Shown here one piece after another: positions 6,261 to 8,766 of a DNA stretch of 8,766 bases. The translations under genes and the position numbers were made by a program. Source of the DNA: Pseudomonadota bacterium (GTDB lineage: Bacteria > Desulfobacterota > Syntrophia > Syntrophales > UBA5619); contig JAHJQP010000216.1 in NCBI GenBank assembly GCA_018819165.1, forward strand, positions 1 through 8,766, written 5' to 3'. Position 1 is the stretch's first letter. Each line of letters starts with the position of its first letter. The notes under the pieces are model-generated. The model was not told the DNA's origin. It was given only the letters and a program-made list of their open reading frames with translations, and made no database searches.

Positions 6261-6285
6261 GGGGACAGATTTTAAATCTGTCCCC
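6261..6285. repeat. Palindromic element between argB and argD
   Basis: GGGGACAGATTT at 6261-6272 and AAATCTGTCCCC at 6274-6285 are perfect inverted arms of 12 bases around one central T. In RNA this would fold as a 9-bp stem GGGGACAGA/UCUGUCCCC with a 7-base loop. No T-run follows, so it is not a normal terminator. Short palindromes with GGGGACAG ends are, from memory, dispersed repeats in many deltaproteobacterial genomes, often near REP-associated IS200-like transposases. Only one copy is in this window, so the repeat status cannot be shown here. Confidence 0.7.
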
Positions 6286-6295
6286 AACGAGGCAA

Positions 6296-6306
6296 GAGGT
6301 GAAGGA
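6296..6306 (+). promoter_or_regulatory. Ribosome binding site deciding the argD start
   Basis: The purine-rich GAGGTGAAGGA lies 4 bases before ATG 6311. The in-frame GTG at 6251 directly after the argB stop has no such site, and using it would translate the palindrome. Confidence 0.6.
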
Positions 6307-6310
6307 AAAA

Positions 6311-7498
6311 ATGACCACGGAGGAATTGATCGCCCTTTCCGATCGCTGCATCATGGCGACCTACAAACGATTCCCCATCGTCCTGACGAGGGGGCTCGGC
6401 GTCCATGTCTGGGACAGCGACGGGAAGTCCTATCTCGACCTGGTCGGCGGCATCGCCGTGTGCGCCCTTGGCCACTCCCACCCGCGTGTCGTGGGGGCCA
6501 TCAAAAGGCAGGTGGAGCTTCTCACCCACGTCTCGAACCTCTACCATATCGAACCGCAGATACGCCTGGCCCGGCTTCTTGTGGAGAACTCATGCGCGGA
6601 CAAGGTCTTCTTCTGCAACAGCGGGGCGGAGGCCAACGAGGCGGCGATCAAGCTCGCCCGAAAGTATGCCACCGACCATATGGAGGGGAGATACGAGCTG
6701 ATCGCGATGCAGGACTCCTTCCACGGCCGGACCCTGGCCACGGTAACGGCGACGGGCCAGGAGCGGTTTAAGGCGGGGTTCAACCCCCTGCCGGCTGGAT
6801 TCCGGCATGTTCCCTACAATGATCTGGCGGCCCTTGAGGCGGCGGTCATGGAGAAGACCTGCGGGGTGATGGTCGAGCCAATCCAGGGGGAGAGCGGCGT
6901 CGTCATCCCCGCTCCGGGGTACCTGCGGGGGATCAGGAAGATCTGCGATGAGCGGGGGCTCCTCATGATCGTGGACGAGGTCCAGACGGGGATAGGGAGG
7001 ACGGGTACGCTGTTCGCCTGCGAACAGGAGGACGTCGCGCCGGATATGATTACCATCGCGAAGGCCCTCGGGAACGGCTTTCCCATTGGGGCGCTCCTGG
7101 CGACCGATCGGATCGCCGCCGCCTTCGTCCCGGGGAGCCACGGTTCTACCTTCGGAGGAAATCCGCTGGCCACGGCAGCGGGGATCGCCACGCTGGAGAC
7201 GATCCTCGGGAAGGGGGTCCTGGAAAACTGCCGGAAGATGGGTGATTATTTCCTCAAAAGACTCGGAGACCTGAAGGAGAAGCATGCCCGCATCCGGGAG
7301 GTCCGGGGAAGGGGGCTGATCCTTGCCGTCGAACTGACCGTTTCCGGGGCGGAGTTCGTCCTTCAGTCCATGGAGCGGGGGCTCCTGATCAACTGCACGA
7401 ACGGCAACATCCTGCGTTTTGTCCCCCCGCTGATCCTCACCAGGATCGATGTGGATCGGGCGATAGGGATCCTGGACGAGGTGCTGGAGGAGCGATGA
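6311..7498 (+). CDS. argD: Acetylornithine aminotransferase ArgD
   Basis: ArgD is a PLP-dependent class-III aminotransferase. It converts N-acetylglutamate semialdehyde and glutamate to N-acetylornithine and 2-oxoglutarate; some family members also act on succinyl-diaminopimelate in lysine synthesis. From ATG 6311 it has 395 residues, the normal length. Visible motifs are GGIAVCALGHSHP (substrate side), FCNSGAEANEAAIK (phosphate binding), SFHGRT, EPIQGESG, DEVQTGIGRTG with D222 contacting the pyridine nitrogen, and TIAKALGNG with the Schiff-base lysine K251. HGSTFGGNPLA follows. An upstream GTG (6251) would add 20 residues encoded by the palindromic spacer and unlike the family, so I reject it. 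The stop overlaps the argF start by 4 bases. Gene order supports an arginine role. Confidence 0.95.
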   Translation: MTTEELIALSDRCIMATYKRFPIVLTRGLGVHVWDSDGKSYLDLVGGIAVCALGHSHPRVVGAIKRQVELLTHVSNLYHIEPQIRLARLLVENSCADKVFFCNSGAEANEAAIKLARKYATDHMEGRYELIAMQDSFHGRTLATVTATGQERFKAGFNPLPAGFRHVPYNDLAALEAAVMEKTCGVMVEPIQGESGVVIPAPGYLRGIRKICDERGLLMIVDEVQTGIGRTGTLFACEQEDVAPDMITIAKALGNGFPIGALLATDRIAAAFVPGSHGSTFGGNPLATAAGIATLETILGKGVLENCRKMGDYFLKRLGDLKEKHARIREVRGRGLILAVELTVSGAEFVLQSMERGLLINCTNGNILRFVPPLILTRIDVDRAIGILDEVLEER

Positions 7499-8406
7499 AA
7501 AAAGATCTGCTGAGCGAATACGACCTGAAGAGGTCCGATTATGAATGCATTTTCGAGAATGCCCAGCGCTTGAAGAGGCTGCTCCAGGAGGGGAAGGAAT
7601 ATCGTCCTCTCAAGGGGAAGACCCTGGGGATGATCTTCGACAAGTCCTCCACGCGGACCCGAATCTCCTTCGAGGTGGGGATGTACCAGTTGGGCGGCGT
7701 GGCCCTGTTTCTCAGCAGCCGGGACACACAGCTCGGCCGCGGCGAAATCATTGCCGACACCGCCCGGATCATGTCCCGCTATCTGAATGGGGTCATGATC
7801 CGGACCTCCTCACAGACCTCCGTAGTGGAGTTTGCCCGCTACGCGACCATTCCGGTCATCAACGGCCTTACCGATCTCCTCCACCCATGCCAGATCCTTG
7901 GCGATCTGTTCACGATCATCGAGAAGCGGGGGGGCTATGAGGGTTTGAAGATCGCCTATGTCGGCGACGGGAACAACATCGCAAACTCCTGGATCAACGC
8001 CGCTGCAAAACTGCCCTTTCACCTTGACCTGGCCTGCCCCGACGGGTATGATCCGGATGCGGCGATCCTGAAGCGGGGTATGGCCGAGGCGCCGGCGGGC
8101 GTCGTTCTCAACCGGGATCCTAAGGAGGCCGTCCGCGACGCCGATGTCGTCTACACCGATGTCTGGGTGAGCATGGGGCAGGAGACCGAGCGGGAGGAGC
8201 GGCTGAAGAAGTTTCAGGGCTATCAGGTCAATCAGGCCCTGATCGATCTGGCAAAGAAGGATGTCCTGGTCATGCACTGCCTCCCCGCCCACCGGGGCGA
8301 GGAGATCACGGCGGAGGTCATCGACGGCCCCCGCTCCGTCATTATCGACGAGGCGGAGAATCGCCTGCACGTCCAGAAGGCCGTCATGGAAATTCTCATG
8401 CGATAA
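7495..8406 (+). CDS. argF: Ornithine carbamoyltransferase ArgF
   Basis: ArgF joins ornithine and carbamoyl phosphate to give citrulline in the cytoplasm. The 303-residue length is standard for the anabolic enzyme. The carbamoyl-phosphate loop SSTRT is at 51-55 and HPCQ at 130-133 (aspartate/ornithine carbamoyltransferase N-domain). In the ornithine-binding C-domain are YVGDGNNIANSW, DVWVSMGQE and the HCLP motif at 261-264 with catalytic C262. SMGQE is the loop that distinguishes it from aspartate carbamoyltransferase. The start ATG 7495 overlaps the argD stop and has GGAGG at 7486-7490. argG follows after 13 bases. Catabolic OTCs are usually found with arcA and arcC, which are absent here, so an anabolic role is favoured. 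Confidence 0.96.
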   Translation: MKKDLLSEYDLKRSDYECIFENAQRLKRLLQEGKEYRPLKGKTLGMIFDKSSTRTRISFEVGMYQLGGVALFLSSRDTQLGRGEIIADTARIMSRYLNGVMIRTSSQTSVVEFARYATIPVINGLTDLLHPCQILGDLFTIIEKRGGYEGLKIAYVGDGNNIANSWINAAAKLPFHLDLACPDGYDPDAAILKRGMAEAPAGVVLNRDPKEAVRDADVVYTDVWVSMGQETEREERLKKFQGYQVNQALIDLAKKDVLVMHCLPAHRGEEITAEVIDGPRSVIIDEAENRLHVQKAVMEILMR

Positions 8407-8411
8407 GGAGG
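8405..8411 (+). promoter_or_regulatory. Strong ribosome binding site for argG
   Basis: AAGGAGG overlaps the last bases of the argF stop codon and lies 8 bases before GTG 8420. It is the strongest Shine-Dalgarno match in the window and supports the GTG start. Confidence 0.75.
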
Positions 8412-8419
8412 ATCGGATC

Positions 8420-8766
8420 GTGAACGATGTCAGGAAGGTGGTCCTCGCCTATTCGGGGGGACTGGATACATCGGTGATCGTAAGGTGGCTAATCGAGACC
8501 TACCGCTGCGAGGTGATCGCCTTTGCCGCCGACATTGGTCAGAAGGAGGAGCTCTCGGGGCTCAGGGAAAAGGCGATCAAAACGGGGGCCGCCAAGATAT
8601 ATATCGACGATCTGCAGGAGGAATTTGCCAGGGATTTCGTCTTCCCGGCCCTCCGGGCGAACGCGATTTACGAGGGGACCTATCTCCTGGGGACGTCGCT
8701 CGCGAGGCCCCTCATCGCCAAGCGGCAGCTGGAAATCGCCAGGATGGAAGGCGCCGATGCGGTCTG
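8420..8766 (+). CDS. argG: Argininosuccinate synthase ArgG (5' part, cut by window end)
   Basis: ArgG joins citrulline and aspartate with ATP to make argininosuccinate and AMP. Only the first 115 codons are present; a complete enzyme is about 400 residues. The N-terminus KVVLAYSGGLDTSV (about 6-19) is the ATP pyrophosphatase P-loop SGGxDTS. FAADIGQ follows at about 36-42, then YEGTYLLGTSLARPLIAK, a classic signature of this family that helps bind citrulline. The start is GTG 8420, set by the AAGGAGG site. The frame is open to the window end with no lesion. The 13-base gap from argF places it in the same transcript; argH is a likely next gene but is not visible. Confidence 0.95.
   Translation, partial: MNDVRKVVLAYSGGLDTSVIVRWLIETYRCEVIAFAADIGQKEELSGLREKAIKTGAAKIYIDDLQEEFARDFVFPALRANAIYEGTYLLGTSLARPLIAKRQLEIARMEGADAV

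Noticed and set aside
6251..6310. GTG 6251 as the argD start, adding 20 residues
   Set aside because: It has no ribosome binding site, would translate the palindromic spacer and adds residues unlike the family. ATG 6311 has a good site and gives normal length.

Overview
The window looks like chromosomal core sequence from a GC-rich Gram-negative bacterium, most likely a member of the former Deltaproteobacteria (Syntrophales- or Geobacter-like). This placement is inference. It rests on the gene order miaB, DUF151 nuclease, xerC, hslV, hslU, argB, argD, argF, argG, on an ArgB with the N-terminal helix of arginine-sensitive enzymes, and on a 12-bp-arm palindrome of a type I recall as dispersed in such genomes. 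No marker gene fixes the taxon.

Positions 1-472 hold no intact gene and are visibly more AT-rich than the rest. They contain what looks like a decayed two-gene unit: a frameshifted 3' end of an unrecognised gene (about 5-132), overlapping by 8 bases the first 34 codons of an AbiEii-type nucleotidyltransferase toxin gene (125-229). That second reading frame breaks at a strong hairpin. A possible promoter for miaB lies at about 415-442.

Positions 473-5288 are a tightly packed, same-strand block: miaB (tRNA methylthiolation), a DUF151 bifunctional-nuclease protein overlapping miaB by 11 bases, xerC (chromosome dimer resolution), then hslV and hslU (the ATP-dependent HslVU protease). xerC and hslV overlap by 4 bases, and hslV and hslU are 2 bases apart, so this is probably one transcript with translational coupling.

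Positions 5360-8766 carry arginine biosynthesis genes in pathway order: argB (N-acetylglutamate kinase), argD (acetylornithine aminotransferase), argF (ornithine carbamoyltransferase) and the 5' part of argG (argininosuccinate synthase), which runs off the window end. A good promoter-like sequence inside the 3' end of hslU (5254-5282) could let the arg genes be transcribed apart from the protease genes. A near-perfect palindrome sits in the argB-argD gap. Together the arg genes give N-acetylglutamyl phosphate, acetylornithine, citrulline and argininosuccinate; argC, the deacetylation step and argH are not in the window.

All nine intact or partial genes are well-known families. I did not find an undescribed system among them. 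The parts that deserve a second look are the toxin-antitoxin-like debris at the left end, the argB-argD palindrome and the poorly understood DUF151 protein.
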